Part shown: positions 18,163 through 26,713 of the stretch, piece after piece | Position numbering within the stretch: the first letter of the stretch is position 1 | Layout: every line of letters starts with the position of its first letter | From: JBBRWV01 sp038248985 | Lineage (GTDB): Bacteria; Planctomycetota; Phycisphaerae; WQYP01 | DNA: 44,416 nt | Assembly: GCA_038248985.1 (NCBI GenBank) | Contig: JBBRWV010000010.1 | Location: 1-44,416, forward strand | Reading direction: 5' to 3' | The notes under the pieces: model-generated | Databases searched by the model: none | Seen by the model: only the letters and a program-made list of their open reading frames with translations | Told to the model about the DNA's origin: nothing | Made by a program: the position numbers and the translations under genes

Positions 18163-19383
18163 ATGCGCATACTTATCATCAACCAACCCTTCTGGCCCGA
18201 CGTCGTCGCCACCGCTCAGCACCTCGCTGACTGGACCGAACACCTCACCGCCCACGGCCACACCGTCACCGTCATCGCCTCGCGCTCCGTCTACGGCAAA
18301 CAAGGTGCCGTCCTCCCCAAACGCGATACCTACCACGGCGCCACCGTCTACCGCGTCGGTGCCAACCTCTTCAAAAAAGGCCGCATCCTCACCCGCCTCA
18401 TTGACTTCGGACTCTTCCACACCCTCGCACTCTGGCGCGCCCTCACCCTCCCCAAACAAGACGTCGTCGTCTGCCTCACCACGCCCCCCATGGTCGGCGT
18501 CGTCGGAATGCTCCTCAAACTCTTCCGCGGCACACGCTACATCCAATATGAAATGGACCTCTACCCCGATGTCCCCGTCGCCCTCGGCATGTGGAAACCG
18601 CGCTCCCTTGTCACCCGCTTCTTCGATCGCGTCCACCGCAAACTCCTCCGCTCCGCCGATCGCGTCATCGTCCTCGGCCGCTGCATGCACAAAGTCATCG
18701 CCGCCAAAAACATCCACCCCGCCAAACTCGTCCTCATCACCCCCTGGGCCGATCCCGATGAAATCGTCCCCGTCCCCCGCGACCAAAACCTCTTCCTCCT
18801 CGAACACAATCTCACCCACTCCCGCGTCATCATGTACTCCGGCAACCTCGGCCTAGGCCACGATATCTCCACCCTCTGCACCGCCATTAAAACCCTCGCC
18901 GCCTCCCCTGACCCCGTCGATCAGCAACTCCGCTTCGTCTTCATCGGCGGTGGAAAACGCATGACCGAAATCCAACGCTTCGCCGAACAACACAAACTCC
19001 CCAACATCCTCCTCCTAGATTATCAACCCCGCGAAAAACTCCCCGAAACCCTTTCCGCCGCCGACGCCCACCTCATCACCCAGGCCCCCAACACCACCGG
19101 CCTCATCGTCCCCTCCAAATTCTACGGCATCCTTGCCGCCGGCCGCCCCTCCATCTACATCGGCCCCGCCGACACCGAAGTCGCCCTCACCCTCCTCGAG
19201 GAATCCCTCGGCTCCGTCCACGCCATCGGCGACACCCTCTCCCTCCTCGCCGCTCTCCGCGCCGTCACTCCCGCCCAACCCACCTTCGAATCCCGCGCCC
19301 GCCAGATCCTCCGCGGAAAATATTCCCGCCAAGTTATGACCGCCAAACTCACCGAAACCGCCACCGCCCTTGTCAAAAAATAA
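18163..19383 (+). CDS. WbuB/WcaI-like family 4 glycosyltransferase
   Basis: A 406-residue GT-B protein. The N-terminal half starts MRILIINQPFWPDVVATAQH with a later LTTPPMVGVVGMLLK; the C-terminal half has MYSGNLGLGHDISTL, LLLDYQPREKLPETL and VPSKFYGILAAGRPSIYIG, typical of the WbuB group, which transfers fucosamine, fucose or related deoxysugars in O-antigen and colanic-acid assembly. That suits a locus making GDP-L-fucose precursors. It appears leaderless, with a -10 element 8 nt before the ATG. The exact donor is inferred from context only. Confidence 0.88.
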   Translation: MRILIINQPFWPDVVATAQHLADWTEHLTAHGHTVTVIASRSVYGKQGAVLPKRDTYHGATVYRVGANLFKKGRILTRLIDFGLFHTLALWRALTLPKQDVVVCLTTPPMVGVVGMLLKLFRGTRYIQYEMDLYPDVPVALGMWKPRSLVTRFFDRVHRKLLRSADRVIVLGRCMHKVIAAKNIHPAKLVLITPWADPDEIVPVPRDQNLFLLEHNLTHSRVIMYSGNLGLGHDISTLCTAIKTLAASPDPVDQQLRFVFIGGGKRMTEIQRFAEQHKLPNILLLDYQPREKLPETLSAADAHLITQAPNTTGLIVPSKFYGILAAGRPSIYIGPADTEVALTLLEESLGSVHAIGDTLSLLAALRAVTPAQPTFESRARQILRGKYSRQVMTAKLTETATALVKK

Positions 19384-19392
19384 CCGGCAAAA

Positions 19393-19460
19393 AAATAGCC
19401 TACAAAAACACAAAACACACCAACCTTCATTTGTGTCTTTCGTGGCTTTTGTGGCTATTT
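19393..19460. repeat. imperfect inverted repeat between convergent genes
   Basis: AAATAGCCTACAAAA (19393-19407) pairs with TTTTGTGGCTATTT (19447-19460) apart from one bulged base, and the similarity continues inward through ACAC/GTGT-rich sequence. It fills the gap between the WbuB-like gene and osmC. It could be a bidirectional terminator or a dispersed repeat; no flanking duplication was seen. Confidence 0.55.
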
Positions 19461-19488
19461 ACGTCGTTCACCCTCGGGATGAGCCCGC

Positions 19489-19914
19489 TCACACCAGCTT
19501 CGCATCCAACTCTATCGGCACCGCCGACAACGCCTGCGATACCGGGCACCCACCTTTCACCGCCGTCGCTATCTCGCCAAACTTCGCCGCATCCACGCCC
19601 GTTACCTCCGCCCGCACCGTCAGCTTGATCTTGGTGATCTTGAACCCCTCGGGCACTTTGTCGATCGTCACATCCGCCGCCGCATCCACGCGTTTCACCG
19701 CAAACCCCGCCCCGCTCAGCGTGTGCGCCAGCGCCATCGCATAGCACCCCGCATGCGCTGCTCCCAAAAGCTCCTCCGGATTCGTCCCCGGCGCATTCTC
19801 AAAACGCGTCCCAAACGAATACGGATGCGTAAACGCCCCCGACGCCCCCTTCACCGTCCCTTTCCCTTTGACCAAATCGCCTTCCCACACAGCGCTCGCA
19901 GAACGTACCGGCAT
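19489..19914 (-). CDS. osmC: OsmC-family organic hydroperoxide reductase
   Basis: A 141-residue cytosolic thiol peroxidase of the OsmC/Ohr superfamily, which reduces organic hydroperoxides. The peroxidatic cysteine is Cys57 in EELLGAAHAGCYAMAL and the second is Cys123 in GGCPVSQAL; PVRSASAVWEGDLVKGKGTV at the N-terminus and IDKVPEGFKITKIKL are OsmC-like rather than Ohr-like. Length is normal. Single gene, convergent with the WbuB-like gene. Confidence 0.93.
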   Translation of the reverse strand: MPVRSASAVWEGDLVKGKGTVKGASGAFTHPYSFGTRFENAPGTNPEELLGAAHAGCYAMALAHTLSGAGFAVKRVDAAADVTIDKVPEGFKITKIKLTVRAEVTGVDAAKFGEIATAVKGGCPVSQALSAVPIELDAKLV

Positions 19915-19998
19915 ATCTAAACTCCTTCGTTACTCAATTCCAAAAATCAAAAGACAACCACATTCAGAAGCCCCCGATTCTACCCGCCTTCTCTCAAA

Positions 19999-20041
19999 GA
20001 AAAAGTCCTTCCTGCCGGAATGGAGGATCGCAAAATCCTCC
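19999..20041 (-). terminator. possible terminator after the 257-residue membrane protein gene
   Basis: On the minus strand, right after the stop, GGAGGAT-TTTGCG-ATCCTCC forms a perfect 7-bp stem (20022-20041). A small TTCC/GGAA stem and a five-T run follow. The gap between the main stem and the T run makes this only a fair candidate. Confidence 0.4.
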
Positions 20042-20815
20042 TCACGGCGAACCCACCGGCCGCGTCTCCGGCACCGGCCCCGGCGTCGTCGCCCCCCTCC
20101 CCGCCAACGCCTCCCGCAACGCCTTCTCCTGCCCGCGCGTCAAAATCTCCCCCAACTTCCCCACCTTCTCCTTTAACAACTCCACCCGCGTCGGCGTCGT
20201 CGCCCCCGCCACAATCACCATCAACTGCGCATCCACCGCCTCTAACGCCGCACCCTTCGCACTCTCCCGCTCGTCATACAACTCCAGCAATTTCTTATGC
20301 TCCCCGCTCGTCAAAATATTGTGTTCCATATCCAGCACCCGAATCCGTCCAATCTGCTCCGCTGTCAGACTCAGCAACTGCCCACCCACCTCCTCACCCC
20401 GCACCAACTTCTGCACCGCCTCATTAAATTCCAGCACCTCACGCGAATTTCGGCTATCCCGTATCGACACCCGACCCACCCCACCAGACGACCGCGTCAA
20501 CCGCGCCGATGCCTCCTTCTGCCGCACGATCACGGTCCCGCTCCTCAGCCGTGTCACCCCCTCCTCCGAACGCGCACGCCGCGCCGGCACCACCGCCACC
20601 TCCTTCGGCAAAACCTTCTCCGGATTCACCCGCAGAACCTCCTCCGTCTTCGCCACCTCCCCTCCCACCACCGGCACCGCCGGTTCCTTCCCCTTCATCT
20701 GACTCAAATACACCGCACCCGCCACCCCCATCCCCACCACTACCACCAATGCGACCATCACCAGAAGCGAAACCCTCTCATTCACCGTCACCGGCCCCGT
20801 GTCATCGTACTTCAT
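20042..20815 (-). CDS. membrane-anchored protein of unknown function
   Basis: A 257-residue protein with a short cytoplasmic N-terminus, one membrane helix at about residues 16-38 (LLVMVALVVVVGMGVAGAVY), a Val/Lys/Glu-rich linker, and a mostly helical extracytoplasmic domain from residue 120 (LTAEQIGRIRVLDMEHNILT, LLKEKVGKLGEILTRGQEKA). The C-terminus is Pro/Gly rich. No family recognised. It lies 69 bp downstream of the GH52 gene on the same strand and may be co-transcribed, although an inverted repeat fills the gap. Confidence 0.6.
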   Translation of the reverse strand: MKYDDTGPVTVNERVSLLVMVALVVVVGMGVAGAVYLSQMKGKEPAVPVVGGEVAKTEEVLRVNPEKVLPKEVAVVPARRARSEEGVTRLRSGTVIVRQKEASARLTRSSGGVGRVSIRDSRNSREVLEFNEAVQKLVRGEEVGGQLLSLTAEQIGRIRVLDMEHNILTSGEHKKLLELYDERESAKGAALEAVDAQLMVIVAGATTPTRVELLKEKVGKLGEILTRGQEKALREALAGRGATTPGPVPETRPVGSP

Positions 20816-20835
20816 CGCGCCAACTCCCTTGTTCT

Positions 20836-20889
20836 GGTAACGGCCTAATGGTCACTCCGATACTCCGTTACGCCCAATACGCCGTTACC
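20836..20889. repeat. inverted repeat GGTAACGGC / GCCGTTACC
   Basis: Perfect 9-bp arms at 20836-20844 and 20881-20889, with another CCGTTAC in between at 20865. It covers the GH52 stop and the gap to the next gene. The same ATACGCCGTTACCCC word occurs at 24249, so it may be part of a dispersed repeat. Confidence 0.4.
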
Positions 20890-23155
20890 CCTCCTTAAGC
20901 CACAACACCGTGGTCACGATCCGCGGATAATACTTCGATCCCGCCGCCACTCCGCTCACGATCTGATCCGAACACGCCCAATACCCGCTCGCCCCCTCCA
21001 CCTGCCACTTCGTATGCGCTGCATCCGATCTCTCCCATCCCGTCGTCCCCGCGCCCTCCTTCCGCGGCGCTCCGAACTCATCCAGATTAAAAACCTCCCG
21101 CGCCACATGCTCAAAGATCGCGATCTTGCTCACCCACGAATTCTGCGAGGTGCTCGACAACTTCATTCCCCCGTCCGCGAATCGATTCACCCCCTCCGCC
21201 TTCTCCGACAGCAGCGTCTCCGTATGCCGCCGCAATGCCTTCAGCATCTCCCCCTGCTCGTTCGCCACCAGCTCATTCAGCATATCCTTTTTCCCCCATC
21301 CCTGCGGATCGCATTCTTTCCAATACAACAGGTACGCCAACCCCTCGATCGCCGGCAATATCTTCGACTGATACCCCGCGTTCTCCGCCTCAAACACCGC
21401 CGGTATGAATCCCTCCCTGTTCATCTGCGATGCCACCCGCGCCGCCGCCTTCTTCCCCGCCGACGCCATCTCCGCCGCCTTCTTCCCCTCTCCCAGCATC
21501 GTCAGCAAATAACCCAACCCTTCATACGTCGCCCACCCCTTCACCGCCAAGTACAAATTATTCCGCGCCTGCCCCAATGACGCATCCAGCGAATCATACG
21601 TCGTGATCTCCTGCCCCGTCCCGCATCGCGCGCTGTCCAACGCCATCACCCCTTCCGGACACCGTGCCTTCATGCTCTCCGCACACGCCCCGATCGTGCC
21701 CGCCTTCTCCTGCAGCCACTCCACATCCCCCGTCTTGACCACGTAGCTCACCGCGATCAGCGTCCAGTTACACAACTGCTCCATCGTCATGTAGCTGAAA
21801 CACCCGTCCAGATTCTTCAACTCATAACTGCTCCGCCCAAACGGCGAGAACTGGTTGTTCACCCCTTGGTCATGCGTAAAACTGATCCCGCCCGCACTCA
21901 GCGCCCCCGTCTTCGGATCCTTCACCTGGTCCTGGTAACTGTAGTACCGCACAAAATTATTCAACACATTCCGCACCACCCACGGGTTCCACTTCAGCTC
22001 CCAAAATACATGATCCACCGACAAATCCAGCGTGTTGATCATGCAATACTCCCCCTCGTTCACCACCCAGTACGGCTGCCCGCCCACCTCCAGCAACTGC
22101 GTGCTCCCGTAATAACTCCGCGTCCCATGCGCTACCAAAAACTGCTGATCCGCGTTCAACCCCGACAACAACAACTTGTCATTCAGCGTGTTGCAGTCCA
22201 CCTTCACGAACCGCACATACCCCAGCGCCTCGTTCAACACATCCTGCAGGTTCGCAAAATAACGCTTGTACAAATACCGCCCCTCCAGCCGCGTCGTCAC
22301 GTTCCCCTCCAGGTAACACCCAAACGCCAAACGCAAAATATACGTCTTCCCCGCCGGCACCTCAAAACCAATCCCCGGACACGACCCCAGCAAATGCACC
22401 GGGTTGTCCTTCTCCATCAACCCCTCGCTCGGACCCCACCGCATAAATGTAAACGGCAAAACCCCCGTCTCATCGCTCCCCAAACGCGTCCCATCCGCCT
22501 TCAGCTCCACCAGCTCCGCCGCAAACCCCAGCCCCGACCGCAACGCAAACCCCACCCGCCCCGCCGGCAACCCCTCGTCCAACTGCCGCATCCCCGCCTC
22601 ATGAAAACCCAGCGCCACAAAACCCGTCTTCGTCGTCGTCCCCTTCCGATTGTCCACCACCAACTCTCCCGGCACCGCCGGAATCAACGCCGCCCGCATC
22701 GTCGCACTGGATGCCTTCGCGGGATCCGGGATCGAATCGAATGGCGTATACAAACGAAATTCAAAATCCCCCGTCTTCCACATATCCGTCGACCACGAAT
22801 AAAACCGCGTGATGTCCCCCTTCCCATACGCCGCCACCTTGGGCTTCTCCGCCGTCCCCGCCGCCGCCCCACTCGCCTGCTCCACCAAAAATGCCGCCGC
22901 CGCATTCGCCGCTCCATCCCCCACTTTCGCCCCCTTTTCCGCCCCCTCAAAAAACGGCAAACACTTCATCGTCCCCTCCCCATGCCGATCCCCCTCCTTC
23001 ACCCCAATGTAAATGTCTTGATTCGCCGGCTTCCCCAACTGCGCCGCCAACCCCCCGCGCGTCCCGAAGTGCCCGCACGTAAACGAAAAAAAAGCCCCCA
23101 TCGGCGAATGCTGAGCATTAAACGAAATATTCCCATGAAATGCCGGAACCTGCAT
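20885..23155 (-). CDS. glycoside hydrolase family 52 beta-xylosidase
   Basis: A 756-residue enzyme expected to release xylose from xylo-oligosaccharides with retention. It follows the GH52 pattern from end to end: FNAQHSPMGAFFSFTCG at the N-terminus, VAHGTRSYYGSTQLLE, WVVNEGEYCMINTLDL, GGISFTHDQGVNNQFSP, EITTYDSLDASLGQARNNLY and SKYYPRIVTTVLWLKEG. The nucleophile is expected at Glu367 in NEGEY, by analogy with the Geobacillus enzymes, and the acid/base is probably an Asp of the TTYDSLD stretch. It is about 50 residues longer than Geobacillus GH52, mainly from an Ala-rich insertion near residues 70-105. No signal peptide, so cytoplasmic. GGAG lies 8 nt before the ATG. Confidence 0.93.
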   Translation of the reverse strand: MQVPAFHGNISFNAQHSPMGAFFSFTCGHFGTRGGLAAQLGKPANQDIYIGVKEGDRHGEGTMKCLPFFEGAEKGAKVGDGAANAAAAFLVEQASGAAAGTAEKPKVAAYGKGDITRFYSWSTDMWKTGDFEFRLYTPFDSIPDPAKASSATMRAALIPAVPGELVVDNRKGTTTKTGFVALGFHEAGMRQLDEGLPAGRVGFALRSGLGFAAELVELKADGTRLGSDETGVLPFTFMRWGPSEGLMEKDNPVHLLGSCPGIGFEVPAGKTYILRLAFGCYLEGNVTTRLEGRYLYKRYFANLQDVLNEALGYVRFVKVDCNTLNDKLLLSGLNADQQFLVAHGTRSYYGSTQLLEVGGQPYWVVNEGEYCMINTLDLSVDHVFWELKWNPWVVRNVLNNFVRYYSYQDQVKDPKTGALSAGGISFTHDQGVNNQFSPFGRSSYELKNLDGCFSYMTMEQLCNWTLIAVSYVVKTGDVEWLQEKAGTIGACAESMKARCPEGVMALDSARCGTGQEITTYDSLDASLGQARNNLYLAVKGWATYEGLGYLLTMLGEGKKAAEMASAGKKAAARVASQMNREGFIPAVFEAENAGYQSKILPAIEGLAYLLYWKECDPQGWGKKDMLNELVANEQGEMLKALRRHTETLLSEKAEGVNRFADGGMKLSSTSQNSWVSKIAIFEHVAREVFNLDEFGAPRKEGAGTTGWERSDAAHTKWQVEGASGYWACSDQIVSGVAAGSKYYPRIVTTVLWLKEG

Positions 23156-23252
23156 TGTCGCTACTCCTCAGAACGCACCAAATTTGCTGCCAAAGTCTAA
23201 GCGACATCCCTCCCGCCGCAAAGCCAAACACCACCAGCCTTTTCAAAAAATG

Positions 23253-23396
23253 TTACGTCGCCGCCACCACATCCTCCGGCGAAAGCACGTCGATATCCGC
23301 GTACCTAACAAAATCTTTCTTGTTGAGCGTCAATATCTTCCTGACATCCCGCCCCTTCATCGCTGCCACAAATCGCGCATCAGCGGACCTCCAACC
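23253..23396 (-). pseudogene. C-terminal remnant of a PIN-domain (VapC-like) toxin
   Basis: Directly behind the comB stop and in the same frame, the minus strand reads RSADARFVAAMKGRDVRK, ILTLNKKDFVRYADIDVLSP and EDVVAAT before a TAA at 23253-23255. This is the end of a PIN-domain toxin: the (S)AD...A segment, the TLNKKDF motif with its late acidic residue, and a closing VLSPEDVV strand. The N-terminal two thirds, with the first catalytic Asp, are absent, and no partner antitoxin is adjacent. It is a truncated relic, perhaps left where comB was joined to older DNA. Confidence 0.7.
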
Positions 23397-24146
23397 TTAC
23401 CCCTTCCTCACCCGCAAAACCCCGCCCCCCATCTCAATCTTCGCCACCACCCCAAACACATCCAAGCGGCCCGCAAAATCAATGTCATCCTCCAACCCCG
23501 CCTCCATCACGTTCACGCCGCCCGCCCCCAGTCGCAACGCCGCCGCCAGCCGCCCCTTCACCGCACAAAACGTGTGATACGCCATCCACGCATTGTCCGT
23601 AAATGGCAAGTCCGTCCGATACGTCGCCTGCAACAACGCAAACAAAATCGCCCCCGCTCCAATCACGTCCTCCACCGCATTCTTCCCGTTCGTCCCCGCA
23701 CACAGCAGCAGCGTATGACCCCCATCCAACCCCGCAAGCAACCCCTCCGCCGTCGCCCCCGCATTCAGCAAACTCCCCGCCAACATCACCCGCGCCCCGC
23801 CCGCCGCCGCCTTCACCGCCGCCCGCGTCCCATTCGTCGTCGCATGCAAAATCGTCGCCCCGCCCACCTTCTCCGTCACAAACTCACCCGGTGAATTCCC
23901 CACATCAAAATCCCCCGGCTTCAAGCACCCGCTCTCCCCCGCTAAAATCACCGGCCCCGCCATCCCCCCAGCCTTCTTCGCCGCCCGCGCTCCGTCCAAC
24001 GTATCAAACAACCGAATCTCCCGCGCCCCCTGCGCCAACCCCGTCACCATGCAACTCGTCGCCCGCAATACATCCAACACCACCACCTGGCTCTGCGACA
24101 AATCCGCATCACCCAACTCACTCGGCAAAAAAATCACATCTATCAT
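23397..24146 (-). CDS. comB: 2-phosphosulfolactate phosphatase
   Basis: A 249-residue ComB-family protein. The family dephosphorylates 2-phosphosulfolactate in the coenzyme M route of archaea; bacterial copies are common and their role is often uncertain. Signatures: VVVLDVLRATSCMVTGLAQG near the N-terminus, GESGCLKPGDFDVGNSP, ILHATTNGTRA, and LLCAGTNGKNAVEDVIGAG. ATG 24146 was preferred because it precedes the conserved IDVIFLP and has GGAG 10 nt upstream; the frame is open 12 codons further up. It is followed at once by a PIN-toxin remnant. No other coenzyme M genes are in the window. Confidence 0.88.
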   Translation of the reverse strand: MIDVIFLPSELGDADLSQSQVVVLDVLRATSCMVTGLAQGAREIRLFDTLDGARAAKKAGGMAGPVILAGESGCLKPGDFDVGNSPGEFVTEKVGGATILHATTNGTRAAVKAAAGGARVMLAGSLLNAGATAEGLLAGLDGGHTLLLCAGTNGKNAVEDVIGAGAILFALLQATYRTDLPFTDNAWMAYHTFCAVKGRLAAALRLGAGGVNVMEAGLEDDIDFAGRLDVFGVVAKIEMGGGVLRVRKG

Positions 24147-24297
24147 TCCCCCAAGTCTCCGCGCCCGCTCGAAAACTTTCAAGCCCCCGCCGCCAAATCA
24201 CTTGAATCTTCACCTTCAAACCTCGAAACTCCCTTCTCTGTCACGCCGATACGCCGTTACCCCCCTACTCCCCTACCCGTTCCCCAAGGAGTCCCTC

Positions 24298-25683
24298 ATG
24301 CCTCGCACCCTCCTCCTCCTCGTCGCCGGCCTCGACACCTCCCTCCTCGCCACATCCGACCTCCAAAAACTCCCCCTCCTCGCCTCCCTCCCACACCGCG
24401 CGTCCTACACCCCCTCCCTCCCCGCCGTCACCTCCTCCATCCAAGCCACCCTCACCACCGGCGTCCTCCCCTCTCGCCACGGCATCATCGCCAATGGCCT
24501 CCTCACCCATAATCGCCCCGATCTCACCCCTCACCTCGACCTCACCTCCCACGCCACCTTCCGCCAGGAAGTCTCCTTCTGGGAACAATCCAACTCCCTC
24601 CTCCAAACCCCACGCTTCTGGCAAAACCCCGACGGCTCCTCCCACAAAAAAGTCGCCATGCTCTTCTGGCAAAACTCCATGCCCTCACCCTCCCGCACCC
24701 ATCCCGCCGCCGACATCGTCCTCACCCCCAAACCCATCCACACCACCGACGCCTCCGGCACAAAAACTCTCACCGCCTGCTTCTCCAACCCGCCCGAACT
24801 CTACCCCACCCTCGTCTCCACGCTCGGCCCTTTCCCCCTCCACAACTACTGGTCCCCCATGGCCGCCCTCCCCTCCTCCACCTGGATCGTCGCCGCCGCC
24901 CAACACGTCTGGAACCATCACGCCCCGGACCTCCAACTCGTCTACATCCCCCACCTCGATTTCAACCTCCAACGCCTCGGCCCATCCCACCCCCAAAATA
25001 TCGCCGACCTCCAAGCCCTCGACGCCCTCCTCGCACCATTCGCCAACGCCGTCCGCAACGCAGGCCACAACCTCATCATCCTCGGCGACTACGGCATGAC
25101 CGACACCACCACCCCCATCCTCCCCAACCTCGCCCTCCGCCAGGCCGGCCTCCTCAAAACCAAGCTCGACCCCCAAGGCAAAACCATCGTCGATCACGAA
25201 ACCACCCGCGCCTTCGCCATGGCCGATCACCAGATCGCCCACATCTACTGCCAACCCGACGCCCTCACCGCCACCCGCACCGCCCTCCAAAACCTCGAAG
25301 GCCTCGCCCAACTCCTCGAAGGCCCACAAATCGCCGCCGCCGGCCTCAACCACCCGCGCACCGGCAACCTCGTCGCCCTCGCCCACGAAAACGCCTGGTT
25401 CGCCCACGACTGGTGGCCCCTCACCCCCGAAGGCGAAGCCGAAAAACCCCAATGGCAATTCACCGTCGACATCCACGCCAAGCCCGGCTACGACCCCCGC
25501 GAACTCTTCTTCGACCCGCAAAAAAAATGTATCGCTCAAAACCCCGCCCTCATCAAAGGCTCCCACGGCCTCACCACCAACCACGCCACCCACCCCGTCC
25601 TCCTCAGTTCCACCCCTCTCCCCCCTCAAAAAAACCTCCAAGCCACCGACCTCGCCCCCTGGCTAAAATCCCTGCTCGGTTGA
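24298..25683 (+). CDS. alkaline phosphatase-superfamily phosphodiesterase/nucleotide pyrophosphatase-like
   Basis: A 461-residue protein of the type I phosphodiesterase group. LLLLVAGLDTSLL is the first metal-ligand strand, PAVTSSIQATLTTGVLPSRH holds the usual Thr nucleophile region and the PSRHGI motif, VYIPHLDFNLQRLG and ILGDYGMTD carry later Asp ligands, and IKGSHGLTTNH a His ligand. Two zinc ions would be bound. AAGGAG lies exactly 6 nt before the ATG, so the open upstream frame to 24049 is ignored. It has no signal peptide, so it is probably cytoplasmic. Substrate unknown; phosphate diesters or phosphonates are possible. Confidence 0.85.
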   Translation: MPRTLLLLVAGLDTSLLATSDLQKLPLLASLPHRASYTPSLPAVTSSIQATLTTGVLPSRHGIIANGLLTHNRPDLTPHLDLTSHATFRQEVSFWEQSNSLLQTPRFWQNPDGSSHKKVAMLFWQNSMPSPSRTHPAADIVLTPKPIHTTDASGTKTLTACFSNPPELYPTLVSTLGPFPLHNYWSPMAALPSSTWIVAAAQHVWNHHAPDLQLVYIPHLDFNLQRLGPSHPQNIADLQALDALLAPFANAVRNAGHNLIILGDYGMTDTTTPILPNLALRQAGLLKTKLDPQGKTIVDHETTRAFAMADHQIAHIYCQPDALTATRTALQNLEGLAQLLEGPQIAAAGLNHPRTGNLVALAHENAWFAHDWWPLTPEGEAEKPQWQFTVDIHAKPGYDPRELFFDPQKKCIAQNPALIKGSHGLTTNHATHPVLLSSTPLPPQKNLQATDLAPWLKSLLG

Positions 25684-25830
25684 TTTCATTGGATTTTGCA
25701 TCGCTATACTCCGTACCGCATCACCCCCTCATCTCCCCCCCAAATGCGCGAATCCCTACATCTCCTATCGGGATTGGGACGAGATTGCCAAGCCACATCT
25801 CTCTTTCTCGCTCTTTTTGGCACTCTGTCA

Positions 25831-25845
25831 TTTTTAGCCTAAAAA
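25831..25845. repeat. 15-bp AT-rich palindrome TTTTTAGCCTAAAAA
   Basis: Arms of 7 bp around a single central base, 6 bp beyond the stop of the Mpv17-like gene. It has no T run outside the hairpin in either direction, so it is a weak terminator at best. Confidence 0.35.
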
Positions 25846-25851
25846 CGCCAC

Positions 25852-26589
25852 TCATATCGCCGTCGCCACGTCCGGCTCCTTCGCCGTCGTCGTCCCCTGC
25901 GATTGCGCATGCCCGATCCACGCCAGGATGTTCCCCCAAAATGTCAACGCCAACGCAAACAACGGAAATTGCAGCGGCTGCGGCAGCACATACACCCCCG
26001 TCACAATCGGCACCCACACCCCCCACGTCGCAATCAACACCGGAAATACATTCCTCTTGTAATACGTCCACGTCAGACAACCGCGAAAATTCTCCCACGT
26101 AAACCCAATGTGCAAAAGATTGTAAAAAATCGTGTTCACAATCGCCGCAAAAAACGGATTGAAAATAAATTGATCCACCACCACCTTCTTCATCACCGTC
26201 GGCACATCAATCTCCCCCCCAAACATCTGCGTCTGCAACCGATACAACGAATTCACAATGATCCCCTGCGTTCCCCACAAAATCCCCGCCGCCACCATCG
26301 TCCGAAAATTGCTCCGCGTCGGCCTCCCCTTCTGAAAACAGACAATCTTCAAGATCTCCGGCAAAACCGCCCCCGCGATAATCGTGGAAACCACCGCAAA
26401 CGTGATCTCCATCTCCTTCTGCAGTTTCGCCAACGATTCCAGTAGGACCTTCGACGGCGGATAATAGTAATACCCCACAATCAGCGCCCCCAGAATCGCC
26501 TGCACGATCAACCCCGGAACCATATTCGCCTTGGCCGCCCGCAAACCCACCCACAACGGACTCTTCACCTGTTTTTTTACCGCGTTCAC
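25852..26589 (-). CDS. Mpv17/PMP22-like integral membrane protein
   Basis: A 245-residue protein with five or six hydrophobic segments. The C-terminal half has the pattern of the eukaryotic Mpv17/PMP22 family: VVVDQFIFNPFFAAIVNTIF corresponds to the D-Q-x3-x-P stretch, NVFPVLIATWGVWVPIVTGV to the W-x-V-W-P segment, and LPQPLQFPLFALALTFWGNI with LAW to the final P-x-x-x-R/Q...W-N-x-x-L-S/A-W segment. Mpv17 proteins are small channels of inner mitochondrial and peroxisomal membranes; bacterial relatives are uncommon and uncharacterised. The family link is by motif only. GGCAGGAG lies before the GTG/ATG start region. Convergent with the phosphodiesterase gene. Confidence 0.6.
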   Translation of the reverse strand: MNAVKKQVKSPLWVGLRAAKANMVPGLIVQAILGALIVGYYYYPPSKVLLESLAKLQKEMEITFAVVSTIIAGAVLPEILKIVCFQKGRPTRSNFRTMVAAGILWGTQGIIVNSLYRLQTQMFGGEIDVPTVMKKVVVDQFIFNPFFAAIVNTIFYNLLHIGFTWENFRGCLTWTYYKRNVFPVLIATWGVWVPIVTGVYVLPQPLQFPLFALALTFWGNILAWIGHAQSQGTTTAKEPDVATAI

Positions 26590-26713
26590 TCAAAACTCCT
26601 GCCGAAAATCGCCCGACCATTTACCCCGCTGGCAATTGTCGACGCCAAACCCGGCATTGTAACGATATCCGCCGCCACCGCGACCCACTCCCCCGCTCCT
26701 TTCCCCCGCCGCA

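Noticed and set aside
21866..23200. Open frame of 444 codons on + opposite the GH52 gene
   Set aside because: Arg/Pro/His-rich shadow of a gene whose GH52 motifs are complete on the other strand.
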